A stretch of DNA of 58,309 nt, from positions 1 to 58,309 of the forward strand of contig CALAYL010000031.1 of assembly GCA_937894725.1 (NCBI GenBank), written 5' to 3'. This document shows, piece after piece, positions 7,893 to 16,557 of the stretch. Within the stretch, counting starts at the first letter, position 1; the number at the start of each line of letters is the position of its first letter. A program made the position numbers and the translations under genes. The notes under the pieces were generated by a model. The model was not told where the DNA came from. It did not search any database and saw nothing but the letters and a program-made list of their open reading frames with translations. The stretch comes from an uncultured Bacteroidota bacterium. Lineage in GTDB: Bacteria; Bacteroidota; Bacteroidia; Chitinophagales; LD1.

Positions 7893-9623
7893 CTATTTAG
7901 TTTGGGCATAGGTTCGTTTGAAAACAGCCGATTGTTGAATATTCTCAAAACTGCCAATATCCACTATTCTTCCTTCATCCATCAAAATAATTTTATCGCA
8001 CTTTTTAGCAAACGAAATATCATGTGTAGCTATAATCATGGTAAATTTATGTGTCTCCGAAAACATATACTCACATATCTTGTTTTGGTCGGCTATTGGG
8101 AGTCCTCCCCAATAATCTTCTGCCAAAAACAAGGATGGATTATGAAGCATCACACGTAGCAAAAGCAACTTCACTCTAGCACCTCTAGGCAACTGATTGC
8201 CCCCAGATTCTAGCACAGTTTCAAATCCTAACGGTTGTTTTTGGATGTAAGGCAATAGACCTATTTCGTCACATTCCTTTACAAGCACATCTGTAGAGAT
8301 GCTTTTATCTCCAAGCAAAATGTTTTCTATAATAGTGGCGTTGAATATTTCTGTATCGCTTAACAACACGCCAAATCGTTGGCGGAGTGAGGAAAGGTCA
8401 TAATTGTTATACGGAATTTGATTAAAAAGAAGTTTGCCGCTTTTGAGCTGATATGCTCCTGACAATACTTTGAGCAAAGAAGATTTTCCACTGCCCTCAG
8501 CTCCTATGATACAAATCCTTTCACCTGCCTTTATCTCTACTTTTAGATTTTTCAAACCACTCTCCTCTGTATCTGCAAAGTTAAAAGCCACTTCTTGTAG
8601 CGATAGTGATGCTGGCAGGTTTTGACCTTCTAGCACCAAGTTTCCTTGCCTCTCTGCTTTGAGGTCTGTAAGTTTGTGTACTTTTTCAAAAGAGGTGAGT
8701 AGTTGGTAGAGGGTTTCGAATAGTGAGAATAGTTTTTCTACAGAGTTTATCAAAGTAACGATGATGATTTCAGAAGCGACTAACTGGCCTAAATTTATCT
8801 CTTGATTTAGAAACAAAAATGTACCTGCTAACAATAGGGTAGCGATGGTCATCAATTTAAAAAACACTAATCCACCAAACTGTTTGACCAAGATTTTAAA
8901 ATGCTCTTTTCGCACAGTCAAAAATTTCAACAATAAATTGTCTGTTTTTTGGATGACATAATCAGGAGAAGTACCCAGTTTTACCGTGCGTATATTTGTA
9001 GCTATATCCTCCATCCAATGTGCCAACTCATATTTATAGTTAGATTCTTGCATACTCGTCTCAAAACCTCTATTAAACGTTTGTCTAAAATAAAAGATTA
9101 GAATAGCTATGATAAAGGCATTGAAAACGATAAAAATCTGATGATATACAGAGAGCAACAATAACCCAAACAAAATCTGCAAACTCCCTCCTGGCAATTC
9201 TAGTAGTACTTTCGTTAAGCTTTTTTGTAGAGAGGCTACATCAAAAAAACGATTTGTCAACTCAGGCAGGTAGTATTTATCAGCATGGTGTAGGTCTATT
9301 TTAGGCATCCTTTCTGCTATCTGTAGAGAATAGCGAGTAAATAATTTTTGGCGAATCCGCTCTGTGATGAGCATGGTGAGGTAAGTGAGAAATCCGCTGA
9401 CTAAAACGCCAAATAAAATAAAAAAGATAAGTATGACTACAGAACTTGAAACCTCCCCAGCAAATAAATAGGTAATAATGGCTTGTATCCCCAATGGCAA
9501 CGATAGTGAAATCAATCCGCTCACTACTGCAAAGATATACAGATTAGTAATATCCTTTTTCTCAAGATTTAAAATAGCAAAAAGCTTATCAAAAGCCGCT
9601 TTTGGGGAAATGTTTTTATCCAT
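7893..9623 (-). CDS. ABC transporter, fused membrane and ATPase domains with degenerate nucleotide-binding motifs
   Basis: 576 residues: six-helix exporter membrane domain (about 25-310), then an ATPase domain. Walker A is intact (GAEGSGKSS, 374-382) and the H-loop His is kept (ATHD, His534). Other motifs deviate. The Q-loop Gln is replaced (GVLLSDTEIF, Ser422). The signature reads QLPRGARVK instead of LSGGQ. Walker B ends LFLAED (497-502), with Glu and Asp swapped relative to DE. It lacks the N-terminal C39 peptidase of bacteriocin exporters. It leads a three-gene exporter operon. A -7-like box (TATATTTG on the minus strand) lies at 9637-9644 but has no -33. It may bind ATP but hydrolyse it poorly, or work with a second ATPase. 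Confidence 0.85.
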   Translation of the reverse strand: MDKNISPKAAFDKLFAILNLEKKDITNLYIFAVVSGLISLSLPLGIQAIITYLFAGEVSSSVVILIFFILFGVLVSGFLTYLTMLITERIRQKLFTRYSLQIAERMPKIDLHHADKYYLPELTNRFFDVASLQKSLTKVLLELPGGSLQILFGLLLLSVYHQIFIVFNAFIIAILIFYFRQTFNRGFETSMQESNYKYELAHWMEDIATNIRTVKLGTSPDYVIQKTDNLLLKFLTVRKEHFKILVKQFGGLVFFKLMTIATLLLAGTFLFLNQEINLGQLVASEIIIVTLINSVEKLFSLFETLYQLLTSFEKVHKLTDLKAERQGNLVLEGQNLPASLSLQEVAFNFADTEESGLKNLKVEIKAGERICIIGAEGSGKSSLLKVLSGAYQLKSGKLLFNQIPYNNYDLSSLRQRFGVLLSDTEIFNATIIENILLGDKSISTDVLVKECDEIGLLPYIQKQPLGFETVLESGGNQLPRGARVKLLLLRVMLHNPSLFLAEDYWGGLPIADQNKICEYMFSETHKFTMIIATHDISFAKKCDKIILMDEGRIVDIGSFENIQQSAVFKRTYAQTK

Positions 9624-9697
9624 ATATTATTTTACCCAAATATAATATCTGCGAATACATAAAATTAGATTTTAAATTCCGAAAAAATTAAAAAATC

Positions 9698-10564
9698 CTA
9701 TCCCAAATAACTCTTCAACGCCTTACTTCTCGACTGTGATCTGAGTTTTGTGATGGCTTTGTCTTTGATTTGACGGATACGCTCTCTAGTGATACCAAGG
9801 GTTTCGCCTATATCTTCGAGTGTCATAGGATTATCTACCCCTATACCATAAAACAAACGAATCACATCTCTTTCTCTCTCGGTGAGGGTAGAAAGGGTGC
9901 GCTCTGTTTCTTGACGAAGCGACTCTCTGTAGTCCACCTCTGCATCTGTTTTTTCTGCATTCGGATTGTCGAGTACATCTATGAGTGAGTTAGATTCGCC
10001 TTCCTGAAATGGCGCATCCATCGACACATGGCGACCTGCCAAATCTAATGTGGCCAACACTTCATCGATTGATATTTCTAAGTGAATAGACACTTCCTCT
10101 GGAGTAGGTTCTCTTTGAAAAACCTGCTCTAGTTCAGAGAACGCCTTATTTATTTTGGTAAGTGAGCCTACCTTATTGAGCGGGAGTCGCACCAATCGTG
10201 AATTTTCTGCCAAGGCTTGTATGATCGATTGACGAATCCACCAAACGGCATAAGAGATAAATTTAAACCCTCTCGTCTCGTCAAATTTTTGGGCAGCTTT
10301 TACTAGGCCTAGGTTTCCCTCATTGATTAAGTCATTGAGCGAAAGTGAGCTATTTTGATACTGCTTAGCCACGGATACCACAAATCGAAGATTTGCTTTC
10401 GTTAATTTTTCGAGAGCTATCATATCGCCTTGCTTTATTCGTCTGGCAAGTACTACCTCTTCCTCGGCTGTGATCAGGTCTTCTTTGCCTATTTCTTGGA
10501 GATATTTTTCGATTGATTGGCTCTCACGATTCGTGATTGATTTGGATATTTTTAATTGTCTCAT
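9698..10564 (-). CDS. rpoD: Primary RNA polymerase sigma factor RpoD
   Basis: 288 residues, the short group-1 sigma form typical of Bacteroidota, lacking the long region 1.1. Region 1.2 contains SIEKYLQEIGKEDLIT; region 2 has LRFVVSVAKQYQ, LNDLINEGNLGLVKAAQKFD and FISYAVWWIRQSI; region 3 has SRLVRLPLNKVG; region 4 ends with LEDIGETLGITRERIRQI, the -35-type recognition helix. It directs housekeeping transcription from TTTG/TAnnTTTG promoters such as that of the rpsC operon in this window. It stands alone, without neighbours in an operon. Confidence 0.97.
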   Translation of the reverse strand: MRQLKISKSITNRESQSIEKYLQEIGKEDLITAEEEVVLARRIKQGDMIALEKLTKANLRFVVSVAKQYQNSSLSLNDLINEGNLGLVKAAQKFDETRGFKFISYAVWWIRQSIIQALAENSRLVRLPLNKVGSLTKINKAFSELEQVFQREPTPEEVSIHLEISIDEVLATLDLAGRHVSMDAPFQEGESNSLIDVLDNPNAEKTDAEVDYRESLRQETERTLSTLTERERDVIRLFYGIGVDNPMTLEDIGETLGITRERIRQIKDKAITKLRSQSRSKALKSYLG

Positions 10565-10721
10565 AGTTTATAGTCGCGCTTGAAAGTGTATATACAATAA
10601 TTTTCTGTTCGGATTGGTTTAAAACTAACAATCCATTACCACTAAGAACGATTTTTGGGCCAAATAGTTGTATAAGCCCTCCAAATGGGGCTTTAAAAAA
10701 CGTTAAACCAAATTTCGATAA

Positions 10722-11675
10722 TCAAAGATGATACTCTACCACTGGATAAACCTCCTTGAGCCAATGTAAAATCGAGGGCAAAATCTCATCAACATCTTCG
10801 CTCATGAGGGAGTGGGTTTTACCTTCAAAAATAATCATTTCCTTTTTGCAAGTCAACTTATCAAACAATTCCTGGGTGTAATGAACTGAAAAAATCGAAT
10901 CGTTATCACCCTGAAACACAAACACAGGCACTTTTATTTTTTCAAATGGTACTGTGGGTGGTGTATGAGAGAGTGATTTGAGCGCTCTGAGTGAAATATG
11001 CTTTAGCGCAAGTGGGTCTTGATTAATGAAGTTATGAATATTACCAAAGTGTTTTACTGGTATGCTGTCCATATCAATGTATGAAGCCACGGGGATTTGT
11101 GCGTTTGGCAATATTTGCCCTGCTGTACTGAGCATCGTTTTTAGATACTTAAAAAACTTAGGATGTCGCGTGAGATGAATCGTTTTTTCGTCAGTAAGGT
11201 CAGCTATATTTTGACAAATCACGCTATTGAGTCGCTCGTCTTTTGCTGCCATATAAAGCGACAATATTCCGCCTTGGCTTGAGCCCATCAACGATACTTT
11301 GGGGCTAAATCGCTCTATGGCATAGGTAATCACATTCGATATATCAGTCAACATTTCGGGCACGGTATAATCGCCCCGTACACCCTCGCTTCTGCCATGA
11401 CCTCTAGGGTCCATACCTACTACGTTGTATCCTGCTTGATATATTTTATACAAAATCTCTGCATAGCAGAGGGCATATATGGCCGTACCAGGCACAAACA
11501 CTATCGTAGGAGCATACTTATCGCATGTCAAAACATCTACATGCAAAGCTAAGTTATCAGACTGCACTGTATCACTTTCAAAATATCGGTGAAAGGGTTC
11601 TACCTCCAGCACTTCGGCCATGTGGTCGAAATATTCTCCATAGTCTTGAAAACTACGGTCTTTCGTTTTTATCAT
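10722..11675 (-). CDS. Alpha/beta hydrolase
   Basis: 317 residues, no signal peptide. Clear alpha/beta-hydrolase fold: oxyanion strand VFVPGTAIYALCY, then VVGMDPRGHGRSEG (about 85-98). The nucleophile elbow is GSSQGG (Ser133). A C-terminal acid lies in VFVFQGDNDSIF (Asp257 or Asp259) and His288 is in EGKTHSLM. The arrangement resembles monoacylglycerol lipase or lysophospholipase-type serine hydrolases, but the substrate cannot be told. Next to it is a lysoplasmalogenase-type gene, so ether or lysolipid metabolism is a reasonable guess only. Confidence 0.8.
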   Translation of the reverse strand: MIKTKDRSFQDYGEYFDHMAEVLEVEPFHRYFESDTVQSDNLALHVDVLTCDKYAPTIVFVPGTAIYALCYAEILYKIYQAGYNVVGMDPRGHGRSEGVRGDYTVPEMLTDISNVITYAIERFSPKVSLMGSSQGGILSLYMAAKDERLNSVICQNIADLTDEKTIHLTRHPKFFKYLKTMLSTAGQILPNAQIPVASYIDMDSIPVKHFGNIHNFINQDPLALKHISLRALKSLSHTPPTVPFEKIKVPVFVFQGDNDSIFSVHYTQELFDKLTCKKEMIIFEGKTHSLMSEDVDEILPSILHWLKEVYPVVEYHL

Positions 11676-11746
11676 AGGTTAATTTCACACTGATTGAAAT
11701 ATAAAGTTAGTGAAAAGCTATAGCTTTTGCAAGTATCCCCATATTT

Positions 11747-12418
11747 TTACTGCTTTGAGATACCTTTCACTATGTAAAACTGGCCTACACAATACAATAG
11801 CATAATAGCTACACCAGCATAAGGCATTTGATCTTGAAACAAAAATTTATTTACAGCAATAATAGAGTCCGAAAACATAAACAATAAAGCCCCAGCTAAG
11901 ACCATCGAAAAACTTTTGTCATTGACTCGTCCATATCGATTTATAGCCATCACTACCATCACTGCTATGGTGAGTGAATAGACTGCCACAGGCACTTTCA
12001 TATCCATAGGCACTAAACTAAAGAAGGAAGAAACTAACAAGATAAAGTAAGCTATCAACGGCAAAAGAATCCACCATTTTTGCGGTAATATAGCCGTGTT
12101 TTCTTTGAGTTGAATTTCACGAAATGCGATGATGTATATGATATGCGCTACCAAAAAACTACCCAAGCCCGCTAAAAAGAAAAGTTCATTTTTGAATACA
12201 AACATCAAAAATACATCGCCCATCCATGAAAAAAACAAGGCAATGAGTATTTTTTTGTGAATCGAATCGAATGAATGGCGCGTATATTGATAAAATACTA
12301 CCGCCAAGATAGGCATGAGCAAAGGCTTTGCAATGAAATGCAAAGTTGAATTTGACCCGATAATGGCCGCTATCTCTAGCAGCATCGCGATAAAATAAGC
12401 GATTAAATAAACATTCAT
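11747..12418 (-). CDS. YhhN-family membrane protein (lysoplasmalogenase)
   Basis: 223 residues forming about eight membrane helices. Family landmarks are AKPLLMPILAV near residue 30, SWMGDVFLMF near 65 with its conserved GD, and GALLFMFSDSIIAVNKF near 180 with SD and NKF. YhhN/TMEM86 proteins cleave the vinyl-ether bond of lysoplasmalogens; in bacteria lacking plasmalogens the role is unclear. Starts at the ATG at 12418. About 70 bases separate it from the hydrolase gene downstream, so co-transcription is possible. Confidence 0.82.
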   Translation of the reverse strand: MNVYLIAYFIAMLLEIAAIIGSNSTLHFIAKPLLMPILAVVFYQYTRHSFDSIHKKILIALFFSWMGDVFLMFVFKNELFFLAGLGSFLVAHIIYIIAFREIQLKENTAILPQKWWILLPLIAYFILLVSSFFSLVPMDMKVPVAVYSLTIAVMVVMAINRYGRVNDKSFSMVLAGALLFMFSDSIIAVNKFLFQDQMPYAGVAIMLLYCVGQFYIVKGISKQ

Positions 12419-12770
12419 TTCTATAGAGTTTTATGATACTTGGTAGTGAAATTTAAAAATAAAATTGCGAAAAAATGAATTAAGGTCTGATTATGGATGG
12501 AGTAAAAAGCTGCTAGTTTAGGTATATAGCGTCATAATCGTCTGGGCAAACACTCGAAAATTCCTCTGCTGGTGCGAGCTTGTAAGATTTTTTCATCTGT
12601 TCTGTGTTTGTGTTTTGTCAACTTCAAACCTAGCTCATTTTTGGGGGTGTTTACAGTATAAAAACTTATTCTTCCTACTCATGCTTAAATTTAATCAAAA
12701 TAAGCTAACTTTATATGGAAGCACGAGTGAAAAACACTCGCGCTAGTTGGGGCCAGCTAGGGTTCGTGTT
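12419..12770. other. Gene-free interval of about 350 bases
   Basis: I see no credible coding region here on either strand. The end nearest 12770 holds two adjacent imperfect hairpins (listed separately). The rest is AT-rich sequence without a recognisable promoter or RNA gene. Confidence 0.5.
12721..12760. repeat. Pair of adjacent imperfect hairpins, REP-like
   Basis: First hairpin: GCACGAGTG, loop AAAAA, CACTCGCGC (one mismatch). Second, directly after: CTAGTTGG, GG, CCAGCTAG (one G-T pair). No T-run follows on either strand, so it is not a standard terminator. It resembles the short palindromic units dispersed by REP-associated transposases, but only one copy is visible here. Confidence 0.45.
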
Positions 12771-13061
12771 TTACTTAGGTTTGCATGAGTATTGTAAAAT
12801 CTCATACACACTTTCTCTATCATCTAGCTCTTTTTTTGTTCCGCAAAGTTCAATATTTAGAGTAGGAGAAATTGTATCACATCTTCTGTATTGAGTCTCA
12901 TAAAGTCTAATAGCATACACAAATTCACTATCTGACCTAAAATCCGTATTACATACAGTTTGTATATTACATTTGTAGCATTTGTTAGAACATATTGAGC
13001 ACTTCTTACAACTATGAAATGAAACTAAAATGACAAGCAGTATCAAAAATCTTCTTATCAT
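12771..13061 (-). CDS. Cys-rich small lipoprotein B
   Basis: 96 residues: signal peptide with lipobox FHSC (Cys17), then a dense cysteine cluster CKKCSICSNKCYKC and further cysteines at the C-terminus. It is a paralogue of the protein at 13833-14123, which has CKKCYKCSTVCYSC at the same place; both continue with a C-N-DF-S--EFV segment. It is probably an outer-membrane lipoprotein stabilised by disulfides or binding metal. Its ATG overlaps the stop of the beta-barrel gene by 4 bases (ATGA), so translation is coupled. No known family. Confidence 0.7.
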   Translation of the reverse strand: MIRRFLILLVILVSFHSCKKCSICSNKCYKCNIQTVCNTDFRSDSEFVYAIRLYETQYRRCDTISPTLNIELCGTKKELDDRESVYEILQYSCKPK

Positions 13062-13858
13062 AGCTTTTCTGTTTTTTGGGGTAGTTGAAAAAAGTATAGA
13101 AACCCAAGTCCAATATTGAATGTACTTAACAAGCCTCTGTAACCTTCTTTTACATCTTTTCGATAGTAATAGTTGGCATTAAAGGTTTGATTATATAAAA
13201 ATCTTGTTGAAACAAGAAGTTGCGGTAAAATGCTATAGCCAATTTCAAACTTTGCTGATATACATGGTTGAGTATAAATCAATGATGGATGACTCTTTGT
13301 AATTTTAGGTTCAAAAATTGCTGCATTTGTGTTTGGCCCAGTCAGGTTTGGAGGATCATAAGTTTTCCCAAATTCAATATCAAAAGATGGAGTGCTTACT
13401 ATATTGATACCTAAACCAATTTGAGGTATAAAAGAAAATCGTTTTGTGTTAAAATGGTAACCAAACGAAAGCAATAGATTTTGAATATACCATTTTTTTG
13501 ATTTAAGTTTAAAAGTTAGAGAGTCTTGTTGCATTAGCTGAAAATCAGTATTAGACATTAATCTACTATTTTCACGAGCATTTGAAAAATCAGAAACAAA
13601 AGACGAAAACGAATATCCAAAGCTATACAAGAACTTATTTCTTTCATACCCTAACTGAGTAGCAACATTCCAGCCATCTTTAGCAGTAGCGTTGTCGTAA
13701 TATGCAAATGCTACTCTATCTCTAAACTCACCCAATGGAATAGCATACGAGGCGGATAACCCAAAATGGATTTGTTCTTTTTGTGCATTTGAGACAAAAG
13801 CAGAAAAAAAAATGAGATAAGACAATATTTCCTTACTTCGAAACACAGATAAATCCAT
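13058..13858 (-). CDS. Outer-membrane beta-barrel protein
   Basis: About 266 residues from the ATG at 13858: signal peptide ending SNAQ, then alternating amphipathic strands separated by polar loops, with aromatic-rich strand ends (for example LLSFGYHF, IGLGINIV, FNIGLGFLYFFQL at the C-terminus). This pattern fits a small outer-membrane barrel of the outer-membrane-beta-barrel/PorT-like type. The longer reading frame from 13888 would run further into the upstream lipoprotein gene. It sits between two paralogous Cys-rich lipoproteins, with overlapping genes on both sides, suggesting a complex of the three. Confidence 0.72.
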   Translation of the reverse strand: MDLSVFRSKEILSYLIFFSAFVSNAQKEQIHFGLSASYAIPLGEFRDRVAFAYYDNATAKDGWNVATQLGYERNKFLYSFGYSFSSFVSDFSNARENSRLMSNTDFQLMQQDSLTFKLKSKKWYIQNLLLSFGYHFNTKRFSFIPQIGLGINIVSTPSFDIEFGKTYDPPNLTGPNTNAAIFEPKITKSHPSLIYTQPCISAKFEIGYSILPQLLVSTRFLYNQTFNANYYYRKDVKEGYRGLLSTFNIGLGFLYFFQLPQKTEKL

Positions 13859-14123
13859 TTTTTTCAAGTAACAAGAAGTCACTTTCATTACAAATTTCTT
13901 TACTTACACTAGAGTTCACTTTTGAACACTTTCTTTGCAAATGATTCTCTACGAAATTAATATAATCTACAAACTCTTTATTTGAATTAAAATCATTGCT
14001 GCAAATATTATTCACAAAGGTTTCACAACTATAACAAACCGTTGAACATTTATAGCACTTCTTACAACTTGTTATATTAACAACAGTATAGAGCATTAAT
14101 AACAAAGATAAGTATCGCATCAT
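13833..14123 (-). CDS. Cys-rich small lipoprotein A
   Basis: 96 residues: signal peptide with lipobox ITSC (Cys20), then CKKCYKCSTVCYSCE, a VNNICSNDF segment and C-terminal cysteines. It has the same length and cysteine pattern as lipoprotein B (12771-13061), so the two arose by duplication. The ATG overlaps the stop of the T9SS cargo gene (ATGA), and its 3' end overlaps the barrel gene by 26 bases. Function unknown; it is likely a periplasmic or surface lipoprotein partner of the barrel. Confidence 0.7.
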   Translation of the reverse strand: MMRYLSLLLMLYTVVNITSCKKCYKCSTVCYSCETFVNNICSNDFNSNKEFVDYINFVENHLQRKCSKVNSSVSKEICNESDFLLLEKNGFICVSK

Positions 14124-15664
14124 TGTAGTGTTAATTTACCTATGAAATTTTTATTGTTAAATTCATCAAAGCCAAATACAACATACACACCATCAATTAA
14201 ATTCATTCTATTAAATTTGAAAGTGTTTTCTTTAGAGGACTCTATTGGACTTAATTTAATAACCTGTCCAATAGCATTAACGACTTCAATTGATTTAATA
14301 TTGTCTTTTAAGCTTTGGATATAAAAATCGTCTTTAGCTGGATTAGGATAAAGCGAAAAGTCATTTTTAAAGGCAGTTTCTTCAAAGTCTTTTTTGCCAG
14401 CTGCACCGCAAGCAGGCATTACACCCCAGCTTTGAGTAATTGTTTGAGAGCAATTTTCAGCTACAACAGTTAATGTGACTCCATCCCAACATACATAAGG
14501 CCATATATTAGGAACTCTACACCACCCATCACTTGGAACTTCCCCATAAAAAGTAAAAATCTCTCCCCATCTGTTTAAAATATATGCTGTATAATTTGTG
14601 CCATTTGAAATATGGAAGCTTATAGTTCTACTATTGATATTTGTAGCAGAGGGGTCAAATGCTGTAGGCTTTGCATCTATTGCAAGTCCACTACCACTAG
14701 GGAAAGAACAAGGCTTGATTTCTGCAATGAAAGTTGATCCAGCTTCAGCACTAAAGCCATCTTCTAAAATTATTTGATTTCCTGCACTATAATTTACAGT
14801 TGCCCCTGAATTGACACTTACTACTCCATCTGTTGTAGCTAAATTTACTGACTTTCCAGAAATAATCATGTCTGATACTTGAACCTTATCAATAGAATTA
14901 TAGACGATATTTTCAATCCAATCTTCTTTAGGACAAAAGCATTGGGGGCGTGTAATGCTTATGTCATCAATGTAAGTAATCATGTATCCTTGACAATCAG
15001 TTCGTCCATCACCAACTAGAACACCGAACCATTTCATATCAGAAAAATCACCATCAATAGGTATTTTTATAGGAAACCATTTCTTGGATCCTTGTAATAA
15101 TGAAGCATCAAAAGTGAAAAGGCTTTTATATGATTTATTACAATTAGTAAATGTTCTATAGTCTTCATCGCACCCACCGCCATTGCAGTCTATACTAGTC
15201 TCATTCTTAAATTTATATTCACAACCTCTAAAATTAAATCCAATCCTTCCTATATATCCAGATGGAAGAGCATTAAAGGGGCAGATAATAGGGTCGTTTT
15301 CAAGTGAAACAACAGCATTTATTATATACTTACCTCCACCAATAGAATTCAAATTTTGATAAAACAATTCAAAATTACCATCGCCTGCTCTAACAAATCT
15401 TTGTCCATCATATGGTATTCTTCCACCACACTGAGAATATCCTGGTACCCAATCTGGAGAGTGTAGATATTTAGCAAAACAACCCTCTTGTATGCCATCT
15501 CTAGTTTTCCAATATAGGGATTTTTGCAGCTGTGCTTGTGGCTCAAGAAGAGAAATTGAAAGTCCTGGTTTGATTACTTCAAATGACCCATCTGTAATTT
15601 TGCTCTGAGAAACAATGATGTTGCTTATGTAAGTAAAGAAAAATAAAACAACTATCTTTTTCAT
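14120..15664 (-). CDS. T9SS-secreted protein with 3-coathanger stack domain
   Basis: 514 residues: signal peptide (about 1-20), an N-terminal Cys-containing jelly-roll-like region that resembles carbohydrate-binding or lectin modules (about 22-240, with YIDDISI at its end), a 3-coathanger stack region (about 255-320, VSDMIISGKSVN ... NQIILEDGFSAEAGSTF), and a type A T9SS sorting domain (about 436-514, FSLYPNPAKDDFYI ... GVYVVFGF). It should be exported and attached to the cell surface or released. It follows the tail-fibre-like gene by 2 bases and overlaps lipoprotein A, in a five-gene operon. Confidence 0.82.
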   Translation of the reverse strand: MKKIVVLFFFTYISNIIVSQSKITDGSFEVIKPGLSISLLEPQAQLQKSLYWKTRDGIQEGCFAKYLHSPDWVPGYSQCGGRIPYDGQRFVRAGDGNFELFYQNLNSIGGGKYIINAVVSLENDPIICPFNALPSGYIGRIGFNFRGCEYKFKNETSIDCNGGGCDEDYRTFTNCNKSYKSLFTFDASLLQGSKKWFPIKIPIDGDFSDMKWFGVLVGDGRTDCQGYMITYIDDISITRPQCFCPKEDWIENIVYNSIDKVQVSDMIISGKSVNLATTDGVVSVNSGATVNYSAGNQIILEDGFSAEAGSTFIAEIKPCSFPSGSGLAIDAKPTAFDPSATNINSRTISFHISNGTNYTAYILNRWGEIFTFYGEVPSDGWCRVPNIWPYVCWDGVTLTVVAENCSQTITQSWGVMPACGAAGKKDFEETAFKNDFSLYPNPAKDDFYIQSLKDNIKSIEVVNAIGQVIKLSPIESSKENTFKFNRMNLIDGVYVVFGFDEFNNKNFIGKLTLQ

Positions 15665-15666
15665 AC

Positions 15667-16548
15667 TTATTTCTTTTTTAGTTCATCAATTTGTTTCTGT
15701 TGGGCGATAGCATGGAGGGTGAGTTCTTCTATTTTACGCAGAAGTAAGTTATTCATATCGCCTAGACTTATACCCTCATTACAAACCTTCTGCTCAGATG
15801 GTATCTCTGGAAGATGTTTATTTTCTTTTATAAACTGCTCTACTTCTGTGAGTGGAGCGAGTTTATAGTTTTCATCAAACACATCATCAGACCATTGGTT
15901 GATTTGTACTACACATTTCTTAGCTACCAAAGTACCATTTACAGCCATTCTCCAATCCCATGAGCCTCCGTTGGGTATGATATTGCTGTTTGAGGCATCA
16001 CTCACTAGAAGTCTGCCGTTTACTTGGGCTATTTTATGAGAGGCTGCTGCTCCACCTATGCCTGGTTCGATGATGAGGCGTTGGGTTTGGAAGTCGTCCG
16101 CTATCATGTGGCGAGGGCTGGAGGTATTAGAGAAGATGATTTTGTTAGACTGTGTGTTGGTGGTGAGAGCTATTAAGTTGAGAGCTGTAGTGTTGGCTGT
16201 TTGGATGTTTACATGACCAAACCAAGGTTGGGCATTGGGGTGTACTCCAAATCCTGCTCCACCATTATTACTTACTGCAAAGTCTGTACGAACTATAAAA
16301 TTCTGCCCAAAAGATCTGACATTCAATAAATCTCGAGTTGGGGTACTAAGCGTGGTATTGATACCATAAACTAACGCTATAGGCTCTGTGGAATTTGAGA
16401 AAAAACCCAAAACAGAAAGTGGAGATGTTGGAGAGGATGTCCCTATCCCCACATTCCCTGAAGAAGGAAATATGTTTTGTGCAAAAATAGCTGTGGTACA
16501 CAGCAGGAGAGATGTAGTAATAGCCACGGTTTTAACCGTTTTTAACAA
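15667..16548 (-). CDS. Tail-fibre-like exported protein, copy 1 (start uncertain)
   Basis: 293 residues if started at the TTG at 16548: signal peptide ending IFAQ, an NVGIGTSSP motif typical of Bacteroidota tail-fibre-like proteins, a beta-rich middle, then the C-terminal SWDWRMAVNGTLVAKK, EVEQFIKENKHLPEIPS and a helical coil (MNNLLLRKIEELTLHAIAQQ) common in S74/endosialidase-chaperone-like proteins. Copy 2 at about 56.1 kb is closely similar. The start is odd. An ATG at 16582 opens MRTSIFQFTP but is one base out of phase with the signal peptide, and the frames meet at a C7 tract. Loss of one C would give one continuous protein. First gene of the 12.8-16.6 kb operon. Confidence 0.75.
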   Translation of the reverse strand: MLKTVKTVAITTSLLLCTTAIFAQNIFPSSGNVGIGTSSPTSPLSVLGFFSNSTEPIALVYGINTTLSTPTRDLLNVRSFGQNFIVRTDFAVSNNGGAGFGVHPNAQPWFGHVNIQTANTTALNLIALTTNTQSNKIIFSNTSSPRHMIADDFQTQRLIIEPGIGGAAASHKIAQVNGRLLVSDASNSNIIPNGGSWDWRMAVNGTLVAKKCVVQINQWSDDVFDENYKLAPLTEVEQFIKENKHLPEIPSEQKVCNEGISLGDMNNLLLRKIEELTLHAIAQQKQIDELKKK

Positions 16549-16550
16549 AT

Positions 16551-16557
16551 GGGGGGG
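16551..16557 (-). repeat. C7 homopolymer at the 5' end of tail-fibre-like copy 1
   Basis: On the coding strand the tract reads TTTACCCCCCCATTTG. It lies between an ATG at 16582 and the signal-peptide frame (TTG at 16548), which are offset by one base. Changing the tract from seven to six C joins them. A long C run is conspicuous in this AT-rich sequence. Possible slipped-strand contingency tract, +1 frameshift site (CCC-C), or base-calling error. Confidence 0.55.

Noticed and set aside
10655..10715. AAGCCC...GGGCTT hairpin between rpoD and the hydrolase gene as terminator
   Set aside because: On the minus strand the T-run lies before, not after, the stem, so it would not end the hydrolase transcript; on the plus strand no gene reads into it.
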